Shown: positions 17,788 to 27,221 of the stretch, piece by piece | Position numbering within the stretch: position 1 is the first letter of the stretch | Layout: every line of letters starts with the position of its first letter | Source of the DNA: an uncultured Pelagibacteraceae bacterium | GTDB lineage: Bacteria; Pseudomonadota; Alphaproteobacteria; Pelagibacterales; Pelagibacteraceae | Reading direction: 5' to 3' | DNA: 58,213 nucleotides | NCBI GenBank assembly: GCA_902633125.1 | Contig: CACPEZ010000005.1 | Coordinates: 1 to 58,213, forward strand | Translations under genes and position numbers: made by a program | The notes under the pieces: generated by a model | What the model saw: the letters and a program-made list of their open reading frames with translations, nothing else | The model's database searches: none | What the model was told of the DNA's origin: nothing

Positions 17788-19011
17788 TTAATTTTCAACC
17801 CAAGATTTTAATTTATTCACTCCTTCTACAACTTTTGGGGCATACAATCTTATTAGCTCATCATTAATATCAGTTTTTTCATTAATATTTTTCATGAATG
17901 TATCTCCATCAAAGTCTGTAAAACTCAAACGAACTATCATCCTTTTTTGATCGAATCCAAAATCACTTCCCGGAAGTAAAGCAATATTTAAATCGGTTAA
18001 AATCTCATCGCATAAAATGGAAGAGCTATCAAATTTTTTGTTCAAGAATTCTGGCAATAAATAAAATCCTCCCATTGGTTTATTCATAATGATATTATTA
18101 GATGATAAATTTTTATAAACGTACTCACCAACAGCTTTAAGAATTTTTTTTGATTTTAAAATATAGTCTTCATGATTGGTATTAAAAGCAGATATTGCAG
18201 CAAACTGAATTGGTGAACTTACCGCGGAAAATGTTTCACTTGCTAAAACTTTCATAGATTTAAGTAATTCAATTTTTTTCTTTGGGATTATAAAGTACCC
18301 AAGTCTCCATCCTCCAGCACCGCACCATTTACTAAGTCCGTTACTTATTATGACATTATTTGGGCATTGCTCAAAAATTGAACTATAATTTTCATCAAAT
18401 GTTAATTCAGAATAAATTTCATCTGATAAAACCAAAATATTATATTTTTTTATTATTAAAGAAATTTCTTTTAAATTTTTGCATACCTGCCCTGAAGGGT
18501 TATTTGGAGAGTTAAGAAATAAAAGATATTTTTTATCTGGTCTTTTTAAAATAATTTTTTCTATTTCTTGAGCATTAGGAAACCAATTGTTTTCGGCTGA
18601 TGTTTGAATCCAATTATAGTTATTTTTAGCTATAATTGATTGAGGCTTATAGGATACCCAACTTGGAGCTGGCAACAAAACTTCGCCTTCAAATGCTAAA
18701 TGCATCAAGAACATTAGCTCTTTGGTTCCAGGGCCTACTATGACCTGATCTGATTTAAAATTGTAACTTTTCTTTTTTGACTCATAATTTGCAATTGAGT
18801 CTCTTAATTTATCTAATCCTTGAATAGGTAAATAACTTTTCTGATGTGCATTTTTTTTTAATTCTTCAACAATAGTAACTGGAACTGGGAATGGTGATTG
18901 TCCAAATCCAAACTTAATAATATTTTTTCCCTGATTTTCAATAACTTTTGATTTTTCATTTATTTTTAGTGTTGCTGATAAACTTAGATTTTTAATAGTA
19001 TCTTTAATCAT
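17788..19011 (-). CDS. PLP-dependent aminotransferase class I/II
   Basis: The 407-residue protein is a fold-type I aminotransferase of the aspartate/aromatic type. Visible motifs are FLNSPNNPSGQVC (about 163-175), SDEIYSELTF with the PLP-ring Asp (about 196), the Schiff-base lysine in SNGLSKWCGAGGWRLGY (about 228), and a substrate-carboxylate Arg near MIVRLSFTDFDG (about 378). It uses the last base of the acetoacetyl-CoA synthetase stop as the first base of its ATG, so the two are coupled. The amino donor cannot be read from the sequence; aspartate, tyrosine and alanine types are all possible. Confidence 0.88.
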   Translation of the reverse strand: MIKDTIKNLSLSATLKINEKSKVIENQGKNIIKFGFGQSPFPVPVTIVEELKKNAHQKSYLPIQGLDKLRDSIANYESKKKSYNFKSDQVIVGPGTKELMFLMHLAFEGEVLLPAPSWVSYKPQSIIAKNNYNWIQTSAENNWFPNAQEIEKIILKRPDKKYLLFLNSPNNPSGQVCKNLKEISLIIKKYNILVLSDEIYSELTFDENYSSIFEQCPNNVIISNGLSKWCGAGGWRLGYFIIPKKKIELLKSMKVLASETFSAVSSPIQFAAISAFNTNHEDYILKSKKILKAVGEYVYKNLSSNNIIMNKPMGGFYLLPEFLNKKFDSSSILCDEILTDLNIALLPGSDFGFDQKRMIVRLSFTDFDGDTFMKNINEKTDINDELIRLYAPKVVEGVNKLKSWVEN

Positions 19012-20966
19012 TACGATTTTAACTCAATAAGTTTTTTATATTCATTTAAAGCAGAAGGATTAGATAGTGCTTCAATATTATTTATTTTGTTGCCATCTAT
19101 TATATTTTTAACAGCAACCTCTACGATTTTACCATTCTTGGTTCTTGGAATATCGTTTACCGCAATTATTTTAGCAGGTACATGCCTAGGAGAAGCCTCA
19201 TATCTAATTGTTGTTTTTAGCTTCAAAATTAATTTTTCATCTAATTTATTATTTCTTGATAGGACTACAAAAAGTATTATTCTTACATCGTTATCCCAAG
19301 ATTGACCTACTACGATAGACTCTTTTACCTCTTTAAATTTTTCAACAACAGAATAAATTTCAGCTGTACCAAGTCTAACACCACCTGGGTTTAATGTTGC
19401 ATCTGATCTTCCATAGATAACATAAGAGCCATTACTCTTTCTCTCAGCATAATCTCCATGATGCCAAGTATTTTTAAATTTCGAAAAATAAGCTTTTTTA
19501 TATTTAACTTTTCCAGGATCATTCCAAAATTTTAAAGGCATCGATGGAAAAGAGTTTCTGCATACTAATTCACCTTTTTTATTTAAAATTGATTTACCCT
19601 TTTCAGAAAAAACAGCTGTATCCATGCCAAGACCATTATTTTGTATTTCACCGCTATTTACAGTTGAATAAATGTTTCCATTTACAAAACAGGAGACAAT
19701 ATCTGTTCCTCCAGAAATAGAAGCTAAATGAACATTATTTTTTATATTTCTATAAACAAATTCAAAACCATCTTTAGAAAGTGGAGATCCTGTAGAGCAA
19801 ATCGTTTTTAAAGACTTAAGTTTTATTTTTTCTTTTACCTTAACATTCTGTTTAATAAGTTGATCAATATACTTTGCACTTATACCAAATAGAGTAACTT
19901 TCTCTCTATTTGCAATTTTTAACAATAAATCTGGAGATTTATGCATAGGAAAGCCGTCGAATAATAATATTGATGCCTTAGATGCTAGGGCTGTAACAAG
20001 CCAATTCCACATCATCCATCCACAAGTTGTAAAGTAAAATACATTATCATTTGGTTTTATATTGCAATGTAATCTATGTTCTTTTAAATGTTGTAACAAA
20101 ACTCCGCCAGATCTATGGCAAATACATTTGGGTTTGCCAGTTGTACCACTTGAGTATAAAATTGCTAATTCGTGGTCAAAATCAAATTTTTTTAACTTAG
20201 TTCTGTTTATTTTAAGTTTTTTAATTTGTGTGAAATAATAAATTTTTATATTTTTAATTTTATTTAATTTTCTTAATTTTTTTCCAGGATAATTCAAAAT
20301 TAATACCGATTTTATGCTTTTTATTTTTTTTAATATTGTAGGTAATCTCTCAATAATATTTATTTCCTTTCCGTCATAGTAATATTTATCAGTTATAATT
20401 AATAATTTAGGTTTAATTTGAGAAAAACGTTCTATAACTCCAGGCACACCAAAATCAGGTGAACACGAGCTCCAGATTGATCCTATAGCACTAGCACTTA
20501 AGAAACACTCCACTGTTTCTATCTGATTTGGGGTATATGCTGCTATCCTATCCTTTTCAGAAATATTTATTTTTTTATAAAATGTAATTATTTTTTTTAC
20601 ATCAATATTAAGTTCTCTCCAGGATTTTTGTTCTCTGTAACCATTTTCACTAACAAATGTGATGGCTTTTTGATTGGAATTTTTAGCTAAAATATTTTCT
20701 GCAAAATTTAATTTTGAATTAACAAAAAACTTACTATTAATAAGATCCTTTGTTATTTTAAATTTATCCGTTTTTTTACCTATAACTTCAAAATATTCCC
20801 AGATTGAATTCCAAAAATCCTTAGGATTTTTTATACTCCAATTTAATAATTTTTTATAATTTTTTGAAAAATTATATTTATAATATTTTGAAATAAATTT
20901 CTCATAAGCAAATAAATTTGAATTTTTTATAAGCTCTTTAGACGGTTCCCAAAGTTTTTTTGGCAT
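19011..20966 (-). CDS. Acetoacetyl-CoA synthetase
   Basis: The 651-residue ANL-superfamily ligase activates acetoacetate with ATP and CoA. The N-terminus (KLWEPSKELIKNSNLFAYEKF-like opening) and length are typical of acetoacetate-CoA ligases rather than acetyl-CoA synthetases. The adenylation loop ILYSSGTTGKPK lies near residue 268, the hinge region YGRSDATLNPGGVRLG near 540, and the catalytic Lys in PRTKNGKIVE near 617. It probably recovers carbon from ketone bodies or leucine breakdown. It is the first gene of a pair with the aminotransferase; its promoter must lie in 20967-21128. Confidence 0.9.
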   Translation of the reverse strand: MPKKLWEPSKELIKNSNLFAYEKFISKYYKYNFSKNYKKLLNWSIKNPKDFWNSIWEYFEVIGKKTDKFKITKDLINSKFFVNSKLNFAENILAKNSNQKAITFVSENGYREQKSWRELNIDVKKIITFYKKINISEKDRIAAYTPNQIETVECFLSASAIGSIWSSCSPDFGVPGVIERFSQIKPKLLIITDKYYYDGKEINIIERLPTILKKIKSIKSVLILNYPGKKLRKLNKIKNIKIYYFTQIKKLKINRTKLKKFDFDHELAILYSSGTTGKPKCICHRSGGVLLQHLKEHRLHCNIKPNDNVFYFTTCGWMMWNWLVTALASKASILLFDGFPMHKSPDLLLKIANREKVTLFGISAKYIDQLIKQNVKVKEKIKLKSLKTICSTGSPLSKDGFEFVYRNIKNNVHLASISGGTDIVSCFVNGNIYSTVNSGEIQNNGLGMDTAVFSEKGKSILNKKGELVCRNSFPSMPLKFWNDPGKVKYKKAYFSKFKNTWHHGDYAERKSNGSYVIYGRSDATLNPGGVRLGTAEIYSVVEKFKEVKESIVVGQSWDNDVRIILFVVLSRNNKLDEKLILKLKTTIRYEASPRHVPAKIIAVNDIPRTKNGKIVEVAVKNIIDGNKINNIEALSNPSALNEYKKLIELKS

Positions 20967-21128
20967 TAAAAATTTATATTTATATTGTAAAATTTATGCT
21001 AACCTTAGATGATAAAAATTGAAAATGAGAACTTTTTCCTATCTGATTCGGACTAGTTTTAGTCTATTTTTGTTCTTTTTGAGTAACAAAATATAGTAGG
21101 CCAAAAAAAGATCATACTAAAAGTTGAT

Positions 21129-23609
21129 ATGTCAAAAAATAAGATAACAGCAGTTCTTGGTCCTACAAATACTGGTAAGACTTTTTTAGCAATAGAGACA
21201 ATGCTATCTTTTGACACCGGAATGATTGGATTTCCGCTAAGACTTTTAGCGAGAGAAGTTTACGATAAAATAATACAAAAAGTAGATGCTTCCAAGGTAG
21301 CTCTTATTACTGGGGAAGAGAAAATTATACCACTTAATGCTAAGTATTTTTTATGTACTGTAGAGTCAATGCCTGTAGATAAGGTTTTAGATTTCGTAGG
21401 TATTGATGAAATTCAAATGTGTTCAGATCATGAGCGAGGTCATATTTTTACAGATAGATTATTAAACCTAAGGGGAGAAAAATTAACAATGTTAATGGGT
21501 TCAAATACCATCAAAAGTATTATTCAAAAACTTGATGATGATATTGAATTCATAAATAAACAAAGATTGTCAAAACTTTCATTTGGAGGACATAAAAAAA
21601 TTTCAAGAATTGAAAGAAAAAGTGCGGTAATAGCTTTTTCAACTGAAGAAGTTTATGCTATTGCAGAACTTATAAGAAGGCAAAAAGGCGGTGCAGCTAT
21701 CGTGATGGGGTCTCTAAGTCCTAAAACAAGAAATGCTCAAGTAAATTTATATCAATCAGGGGACGTCGATTATCTAGTTGCTACTGATGCTATTGGAATG
21801 GGAATAAATATGGATCTAGATAATGTTTATTTCTCAAACATAAAAAAATTTGACGGGAAAAAAATTAGAAGGTTAAAAATCTCAGAAATTGGACAAATTT
21901 CAGGAAGAGCTGGTAGATATTTAAATGATGGAAGTTTTGGTATTACTGGGGACTGTGATGAAATTAATCCAGAAGAAATAGAGTTTTTAGAAAATCATAA
22001 TTTTCCAGAGATACAAAATATATTTTGGAGAAATTCCAATCTAAGTTTCAATAATAAAGAACAACTTCTGAAATCATTAGAAGAAAAACCTGATAAAGAT
22101 TGGCTTAGAAGGGTTGGAGAATGTGAGGACGAGAAAGTTTTAAAATATTTTTTGAAAGAAAATAAGAGCATTATAGAGGATGACTCAAATGTTTTAAAAA
22201 TTCTTTGGGAATGCTGTCAAATACCTGATTTTGTTAAAAAAACTTATGGTCATCATCTGGAAGTTGTTAGCAAAGTATTTAACTTTTTAATAGGTAAAGA
22301 AAAAAAAGTACCTAATTATTATATGAAAAAACAACTTTCTATGCTTGATAAAATTGATGGTAATGTAGATTCGATTTCAAATAGAATATCTAACGTTAGA
22401 ACCTGGTCATATGTTTCGAATAAATCTAATTGGGTTGAAAACAGAGATTACTGGATTGAAAGAACTAAAAACTTAGAGGATAAATTATCAGATAGACTTC
22501 ATGAAGAATTAACGAAAACGTTCATAGATAAAAGAGCAAGTGTATTAGCAAAAGGCCTGAAACAAGATATAGAATTAAAAACAGAAATTATTGATGAAGA
22601 AAAAGTATTGATCAATGGTCAATACATTGGGATTTTGAAAGGACTGAAATTAAAATTAGATTTAAAAGTTGATGCATTAGATACAGATGTAAAATCTTTA
22701 AAAAAGGCTGCAAGACAAAATGTAGGTCCTGAAATAACTAACCGAATTCAACAAATAATAGATACAGGACTTATAGAGTTAAAAGATGATTTTAAAATCT
22801 ATTGGAGAAATGATCCTGTTGCAAAATTAATAGCCGGATCTGATTATCTAAATCCAAAGATTGATTTAATAATTGACGAAATGATTGAGAATGACGAGAG
22901 AAATCTATTAAATGAATATTTAAAAAGTTGGGTAAATAAAAAAATAGTAACAGAACTTAATAGTCTGATAGAATTAAAAAATATTAAAGAAAATAATCCA
23001 GATTTGAGAGCATTAGCCTACAGACTTTATGAAAATAATGGAGTAATTAAAAGATCAGATATATCTGCATATTTAAAAAAAATAAATCAAGACGATAGAA
23101 AAAAATTAAGAAAGCTGGGTGTAAAATTTGGAAGATATCATATTTTTTTATTTAAATTATTTAAACCCAGCTCAGTTTCTTTAAGAATATTATTATGGAA
23201 AAGTTTTAATAGCAAATTTCTAAGTTTATCTCCTCCAACTTTTGGGTTGAATTTTTTAGATGGTATGAAATCTGCAAATAAAGATTTTATGTTACTTTGT
23301 GGTTTTGAAAAATTTGAAGATATTTACGTACGAATTGATATACTTGAAAGATTATTTTTGCTCATTCTTAATTCTAAAAAAGATGATAAAGAAGAGATAA
23401 AGGTCGTTCCAGAAATGCTAAACTTGCTAGGCTGCTCCAAAAAAAACTTTAAAAGGCTATTAAAAAAAATGGATTATAGAATTATTGAGAAAGAAAATAA
23501 TATATTTATAAGGTATATGCCAATAAAAAAGAAAATTTCAAAAAAGAATGACAAAAAAGACTATTCTAATAATCCATTCAGTGTATTAAATGAATTAAAC
23601 TTAAAATAA
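21129..23609 (+). CDS. Suv3-like superfamily 2 RNA/DNA helicase
   Basis: The 826-residue protein resembles the alphaproteobacterial relatives of mitochondrial Suv3. Walker A is GPTNTGKT at residues 11-18, Walker B is DEIQM at 93-97, a GSLSPKTR segment near 195 starts the second RecA domain, and the motif VI QISGRAGRY is near 257. The remaining 500 residues are the helical and family-specific C-terminal region, rich in Lys. Mitochondrial Suv3 works with a nuclease in RNA turnover; a similar role here is inference. It is the first gene of a plus-strand run, followed at TAATG by the TerB-like gene. Confidence 0.88.
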   Translation: MSKNKITAVLGPTNTGKTFLAIETMLSFDTGMIGFPLRLLAREVYDKIIQKVDASKVALITGEEKIIPLNAKYFLCTVESMPVDKVLDFVGIDEIQMCSDHERGHIFTDRLLNLRGEKLTMLMGSNTIKSIIQKLDDDIEFINKQRLSKLSFGGHKKISRIERKSAVIAFSTEEVYAIAELIRRQKGGAAIVMGSLSPKTRNAQVNLYQSGDVDYLVATDAIGMGINMDLDNVYFSNIKKFDGKKIRRLKISEIGQISGRAGRYLNDGSFGITGDCDEINPEEIEFLENHNFPEIQNIFWRNSNLSFNNKEQLLKSLEEKPDKDWLRRVGECEDEKVLKYFLKENKSIIEDDSNVLKILWECCQIPDFVKKTYGHHLEVVSKVFNFLIGKEKKVPNYYMKKQLSMLDKIDGNVDSISNRISNVRTWSYVSNKSNWVENRDYWIERTKNLEDKLSDRLHEELTKTFIDKRASVLAKGLKQDIELKTEIIDEEKVLINGQYIGILKGLKLKLDLKVDALDTDVKSLKKAARQNVGPEITNRIQQIIDTGLIELKDDFKIYWRNDPVAKLIAGSDYLNPKIDLIIDEMIENDERNLLNEYLKSWVNKKIVTELNSLIELKNIKENNPDLRALAYRLYENNGVIKRSDISAYLKKINQDDRKKLRKLGVKFGRYHIFLFKLFKPSSVSLRILLWKSFNSKFLSLSPPTFGLNFLDGMKSANKDFMLLCGFEKFEDIYVRIDILERLFLLILNSKKDDKEEIKVVPEMLNLLGCSKKNFKRLLKKMDYRIIEKENNIFIRYMPIKKKISKKNDKKDYSNNPFSVLNELNLK

Positions 23610-24034
23610 TGTTTGATTTGTTTGCAAAAAAAAAAGAGACTAGAAAAGACAAAAATCATTTATCATTAATAAGCGTAGCTGCACTTTTAGTTCATTCAGC
23701 GAAGATAGATGAGAATTTTACAGAAAAAGAACGAATTATTATAAAAAAAGCATTAGTTGAAATGGGTGCTGACCAAAATAATTTGGATAATATAATAAAA
23801 GATGCAGAATTAAGAGAAAAAGACTCAAATCAAATCTTAGAGTTTACTAGAGAAGTTAAAAATAAAAATATTGAGGAAAAAATTATAGTTATAGAAGCCT
23901 TGTGGAATATTATTTATTCTGACAAGAATGCTGATATGTATGAAACAAACTTAATGAGACGATTATCTGGTTTATTATATTTAGATCCAAAAATAGTTGG
24001 AGATATAAAAGATAAAATAGAAAACAAGAAATGA
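23609..24034 (+). CDS. TerB-like (TerB/DjlA N-terminal type) protein
   Basis: The 141-residue all-helical acidic protein fits the TerB/co-chaperone fold: [20 protein letters not shown] with an Asp-rich turn (DENFTEKE, about residues 33-40) and a second one (SDKNADMYE, about 110-118). Such Asp/Glu-rich turns bind metal in TerB relatives. Tellurite resistance itself is not implied. It overlaps the helicase stop by one base and overlaps fdxA by 4 nt, so it is within one operon. The exact function is unknown. Confidence 0.75.
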   Translation: MFDLFAKKKETRKDKNHLSLISVAALLVHSAKIDENFTEKERIIIKKALVEMGADQNNLDNIIKDAELREKDSNQILEFTREVKNKNIEEKIIVIEALWNIIYSDKNADMYETNLMRRLSGLLYLDPKIVGDIKDKIENKK

Positions 24035-24357
24035 CATATTTGGTCAACGATAAATGTATAAAATGTAAACACACAACTTGTGTTGAAGTTTGTCCTGTTG
24101 ATTGCTTTTATGAAGGCAAAAATATGCTTGTAATTAAACCTGATGAGTGTATAGATTGTGGCGTTTGTGAACCTGAGTGTCCAATAGATGCTATAGTTTC
24201 AGATACTGAAGCAGGAAGTGAAAAATGGCTTGAGTTAAATACAAAGTATTCTGAGATATGGCCAAATATAACAGAAGTGAAAGACCCTCTTGAAGATCAC
24301 GAAAAATTTAAAAATGAAGAAAATAAGTTTGATAAGTACTTTGAAGAAAACATTTAA
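24031..24357 (+). CDS. fdxA: FdxA-type ferredoxin with 3Fe-4S and 4Fe-4S centres
   Basis: The 108-residue ferredoxin carries electrons in the cytoplasm. The first cluster region has Cys9, 12, 17, 21 and 25, and the second has [12 protein letters not shown] (Cys40, 43, 46 and 50). The spacing matches the alphaproteobacterial seven-iron FdxA group, and the C-terminal extension ([17 protein letters not shown]) is typical. The start ATG overlaps the TerB-like stop, and its 3' end overlaps the CarD reading frame by about 44-68 nt depending on the start chosen there. Confidence 0.93.
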   Translation: MTYLVNDKCIKCKHTTCVEVCPVDCFYEGKNMLVIKPDECIDCGVCEPECPIDAIVSDTEAGSEKWLELNTKYSEIWPNITEVKDPLEDHEKFKNEENKFDKYFEENI

Positions 24358-25180
24358 AGCTAAGAAAGCTACTGTTAAAAAAAAAAGCTCTAAGCAAATA
24401 ACTAAAATAAAAAAAGTTAAAGTAGCTGTGAAGCAAAAAAAAGCGAAAGTTAATTTAAAGCAAAAAAAAACAAAGATTAAAAAAAAAATAGTAAAATCTA
24501 ATATAAAATCGAAAATTAACAAAATTGATAAAAAAGAAAATCCAGAAACAAATAATTTACTTCGTATTCCAAAAAGTAATGAGCAAAAACCTGAAATAAA
24601 AAAAGTTAAAAAACAAGACACTGAAAAAAAAGAGTACAAAGTTAAAGATTATGTTGTTTATCCAAAACATGGTGTGGGACAGATAACAGAATTTAAAAAA
24701 ATGAATATTGGTGGAATAGAGATTGAAGCATACATACTTAAATTTGAAAAAGATAAAGCTAGCGGCATGGTACCTGTAAATAAACAATCACACTTAAGAC
24801 CTTTAGCAACTATAAACCAAGTTAATAAATGTATAAGTATTTTAAAAAGTAAACCGAAAATAAAAAGAAGTATGTGGAGCAGGAGAGCACAAGAATATGA
24901 AGCAAAAATATCTTCAGGTAAAATATATGAATTAGCAGAAGTCGTAAGAGATTTAAACAAGGGAGATGATTTGATGGTAGATCAATCTTATAGTGAAAGA
25001 CAGTTATTTGAGAAAGCATATGATAGAATTCTTAATGAATTTCAGATTGTTTTAAATATGAGTTTGGAGGATACTCAAAAAAAATTGGACAAGGCTTTAA
25101 AAAGAAATTTAGAAAAACAAATAGAGAAATTACAACAACCTAAAGCTTCCGAAGAAGTATCTGAAGAAATAGCTAAATAA
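24314..25180 (+). CDS. CarD/CdnL-family transcription regulator with lysine-rich N-terminal tail
   Basis: From about residue 108 this is a CarD-type RNA-polymerase-binding protein: [17 protein letters not shown] opens the RNAP-interacting domain, and [18 protein letters not shown] begins the helical DNA-contacting domain. CarD proteins stabilise open promoter complexes, often at rRNA genes. The first 80 or so residues are a low-complexity, Lys/Ala/Val-rich tail resembling histone H1 C-termini. I chose ATG 24314 ([12 protein letters not shown]); an ATG at 24290 in the same frame is possible. Both overlap fdxA. Most CarD proteins lack such a tail and are about 160-170 residues long. Confidence 0.85.
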   Translation: MKKISLISTLKKTFKAKKATVKKKSSKQITKIKKVKVAVKQKKAKVNLKQKKTKIKKKIVKSNIKSKINKIDKKENPETNNLLRIPKSNEQKPEIKKVKKQDTEKKEYKVKDYVVYPKHGVGQITEFKKMNIGGIEIEAYILKFEKDKASGMVPVNKQSHLRPLATINQVNKCISILKSKPKIKRSMWSRRAQEYEAKISSGKIYELAEVVRDLNKGDDLMVDQSYSERQLFEKAYDRILNEFQIVLNMSLEDTQKKLDKALKRNLEKQIEKLQQPKASEEVSEEIAK

Positions 25181-25182
25181 AA

Positions 25183-25217
25183 AAACGCTCCCCACGCAAG
25201 CGCCATGAGAAGCGTTT
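25183..25217 (-). terminator. Intrinsic terminator, stronger on the minus strand
   Basis: On the minus strand AAACGCTTCTC pairs with GGGGAGCGTTT (11 bp including two G-U pairs), with further pairs inside the loop, and a T-run follows. The two G-U pairs become C-A mismatches on the plus strand, and no T-run follows there. It therefore best serves the 27-residue gene ending at 25236, while also facing carD, whose stop is at 25180. Confidence 0.7.
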
Positions 25218-25235
25218 GTTAAAAAGAATACTAAA

Positions 25236-25319
25236 CTATTTTCTTCTTCTTTTTTTAGCTTTTTTCTTAGCTTTTTTCTTAGTTTTCTTTTTAGCAGCTT
25301 TTTTTCTTCTTTTAGCCAT
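25236..25319 (-). CDS. 27-residue Lys/Arg/Ala mini-protein, nucleic-acid-binding-like
   Basis: ATG at 25319 is preceded by GGGAGCTAAAG, one of the clearest Shine-Dalgarno sites in the window. The product contains only Met, Ala, Thr, Lys and Arg: MAKRRKKAAKKKTKKK and then AKKKAKKRRRK, about 78% basic. This resembles a free histone H1 tail. It has its own terminator (25183-25217) and two hairpins in its leader (25341-25379). A role in nucleic-acid compaction or ribosome binding is inference from charge alone. It could also be a low-complexity chance ORF, but the ribosome site, terminator and isolation on its strand argue for a gene. Confidence 0.6.
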   Translation of the reverse strand: MAKRRKKAAKKKTKKKAKKKAKKRRRK

Positions 25320-25340
25320 CTTTAGCTCCCTTTTTTAATT

Positions 25341-25379
25341 ACGAATCTTTTTGATTCGTTTAATTACCTTTTTGTAATT
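25341..25379 (-). promoter_or_regulatory. Two tandem hairpins in the leader of the mini-protein gene
   Basis: ACGAATC(N5)GATTCGT at 25341-25359 and AATTAC(N6)GTAATT at 25362-25379 are both perfect. On the minus strand both loops are A-rich, and the nearer hairpin ends 11 nt before the GGGAG ribosome site. The more upstream one could also act on the plus strand as a weak terminator, because a T-run follows it at 25379-25384. The rest of 25380-25506 shows no gene. Confidence 0.5.
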
Positions 25380-25506
25380 TTTTTGAATAGTTATGTCAAT
25401 TACATAATTTTTTGTATTTTTTTAAATTTTTTTTTTAGAAAAATAAAAAAATATATAACTAAAAAAAGTTCAGTAAAATAGCGATAATTAAACAAATTTT
25501 TTTCAA

Positions 25507-27213
25507 TTAATTATAAAGTTTTTCAAAATTATTTTTATATTTATTTATAATTTTGTATCTTTTTAACTTTAATGTTGGTGTTAACATTCCATTTTCAATT
25601 GAAAATTTTTCTTTGATTGAAAAAAACTTTTTAATATTTTCTATTTTAGAAAGATTATTATTTAAATTATTTATTGCATTATTAATTTCTTCATCTTTAA
25701 TATTAATAAATTCATCATTTAAGACTAATAATGCTACCAAATAAGGTTTATTATCTCCATAAACTACAGCTTGATCAATAAACTCTAAATTTACTAATTC
25801 ATTTTCAATTTTTAGTGGTGAAATATTGTCTCCTCCAGGAGTAATGAGAATATCTTTTTTTCTATCAGTAATTTTTAAAAAATCATTTTCAAATACTCCA
25901 ATATCTCCTGTGTAAAGCCAGCCATCTTTTAAGACTTTTTCTGTCTCTTCTTTATTATTCCAATAGCCCAACATGACATTTTCACCTTTTACTAAAATTT
26001 CACCATCCTCAGCTATTTTTACTTCATTTCCTTTAAATGGAGGGCCAACAGTATCAATTCTTATATCATCTATTGGATTGCAGCTTACCACTGGAGAAGT
26101 TTCTGTTAGCCCATAACCTTGTAGAGTTGGTAAACCAATAGCATTCAGAAAATATCCAACTTCTTTATCTAAGGCACCACCCCCAGAAACAAATGTTTTG
26201 AGAGATCCACCAAATTGTGATTTTATTTTTTTTCTTACCAATTTCTCCAAGACGATATCTTGTATTTTTTCAAAAATAGTTAAATTTTCTTTTTTTATTT
26301 TTTTTAGACCTAATTCTAACATTCTAAATATTAAGTTTTTTTTCAATCCTGTAGCTTTTTTAAAGTTTGCATTAATTTTTTGATAAAGATTTTGATAAAA
26401 TCTCGGTACAGCCGTCATGATTTCTGGAGAACAATCACCCATATTTTTTACTAATTTATCGATGCTCTCAGCATAAAAAATTCTAGCTCCCACAGTAATT
26501 TGTACAAATTGAACAGTGTGCTCATAAGAATGTGAAAGTGGAAGCCATGTGAGAAACCTGGGCTGTTCTTTGGATAATAATGGTTTAAGAATATCAATTG
26601 CACCCTCACAATTATTTAAGATACCACCATGACTTAAAATCACCCCTTTAGGATTTCCTTGCGTACCTGAAGTGTAAATTATGCAAGATGGATCTTTTCT
26701 TGAGGCTAGAGATTTATGAATTGTTAAATTTTTATTATTACTATGGATTATGTCTTCTAAATTAATATATTCAATTTCTACATTTGGTAATTTTTCGAAA
26801 GAAAATATTTTTTTTATAAATTTTTTATCCTTAATAATATTTTTCAATTTATTGAATTGTTCAATGTTTGAGAAAAAAATTATACTTGGAGTACAATCAT
26901 TAAGAATATAATTATAGTCATTTTCTGCATAAGTTGTATAAGCTGGAACAGTTATTCCGTCTGATAGCATAATAGATAAGTCTGCGATAAACCATTCAGG
27001 TCTATTTTCAGAAATTAACAAACATCTATCACCTTTTGATATTACTTTCCTTAATTCATTAGAAACTAAATTTATAAAATCATATGTTTCTTGCCAAGAA
27101 TAATTTTTTCTATTATCACCTAAAGTTGATAGCAAGATTTTGTCTTTATTAATTTGTTTATTAAATTGATCAAAAAATAATTCAGTTAAATTATTAATTT
27201 GTTTTAAGTTCAT
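25507..27213 (-). CDS. Long-chain fatty-acid-CoA ligase-like AMP-binding protein
   Basis: The 568-residue ANL ligase activates a carboxylic acid, probably a long-chain fatty acid, through an acyl-AMP. Signatures are IIYTSGTQGNPKG (about 178), GYGLTETSPVVSC (about 365), DGWLYTGDIG (about 432) and DRKKDILITPGGDN (about 450). I start at ATG 27213 (MNLKQINN). The longer open frame reaches a TTG at 27231, but that lies inside the tRNA-Leu gene. The chosen ATG is only 8 nt after the tRNA 3' end, with no Shine-Dalgarno sequence. Fatty-acid chain length is not readable. Confidence 0.88.
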   Translation of the reverse strand: MNLKQINNLTELFFDQFNKQINKDKILLSTLGDNRKNYSWQETYDFINLVSNELRKVISKGDRCLLISENRPEWFIADLSIMLSDGITVPAYTTYAENDYNYILNDCTPSIIFFSNIEQFNKLKNIIKDKKFIKKIFSFEKLPNVEIEYINLEDIIHSNNKNLTIHKSLASRKDPSCIIYTSGTQGNPKGVILSHGGILNNCEGAIDILKPLLSKEQPRFLTWLPLSHSYEHTVQFVQITVGARIFYAESIDKLVKNMGDCSPEIMTAVPRFYQNLYQKINANFKKATGLKKNLIFRMLELGLKKIKKENLTIFEKIQDIVLEKLVRKKIKSQFGGSLKTFVSGGGALDKEVGYFLNAIGLPTLQGYGLTETSPVVSCNPIDDIRIDTVGPPFKGNEVKIAEDGEILVKGENVMLGYWNNKEETEKVLKDGWLYTGDIGVFENDFLKITDRKKDILITPGGDNISPLKIENELVNLEFIDQAVVYGDNKPYLVALLVLNDEFINIKDEEINNAINNLNNNLSKIENIKKFFSIKEKFSIENGMLTPTLKLKRYKIINKYKNNFEKLYN

Positions 27214-27221
27214 ATATTTTT

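Noticed and set aside
21050..21065. Short hairpin GGACTA-GTTT-TAGTCT before the helicase gene
   Set aside because: Only six pairs with one G-U; too weak to call a terminator or small RNA, although a T-rich stretch follows.
23609..24034. Tellurite-resistance operon
   Set aside because: Only a TerB-like fold is present; no terZ, terD, terC or similar genes are nearby.
24290..24313. ATG 24290 as the carD start
   Set aside because: It deepens the overlap with fdxA without adding recognisable sequence; kept only as an alternative.
24235..25019. Several Phe/Leu-rich minus-strand frames over carD
   Set aside because: They are the complement of Lys-rich coding sequence (AAA read as TTT) and mimic membrane proteins.
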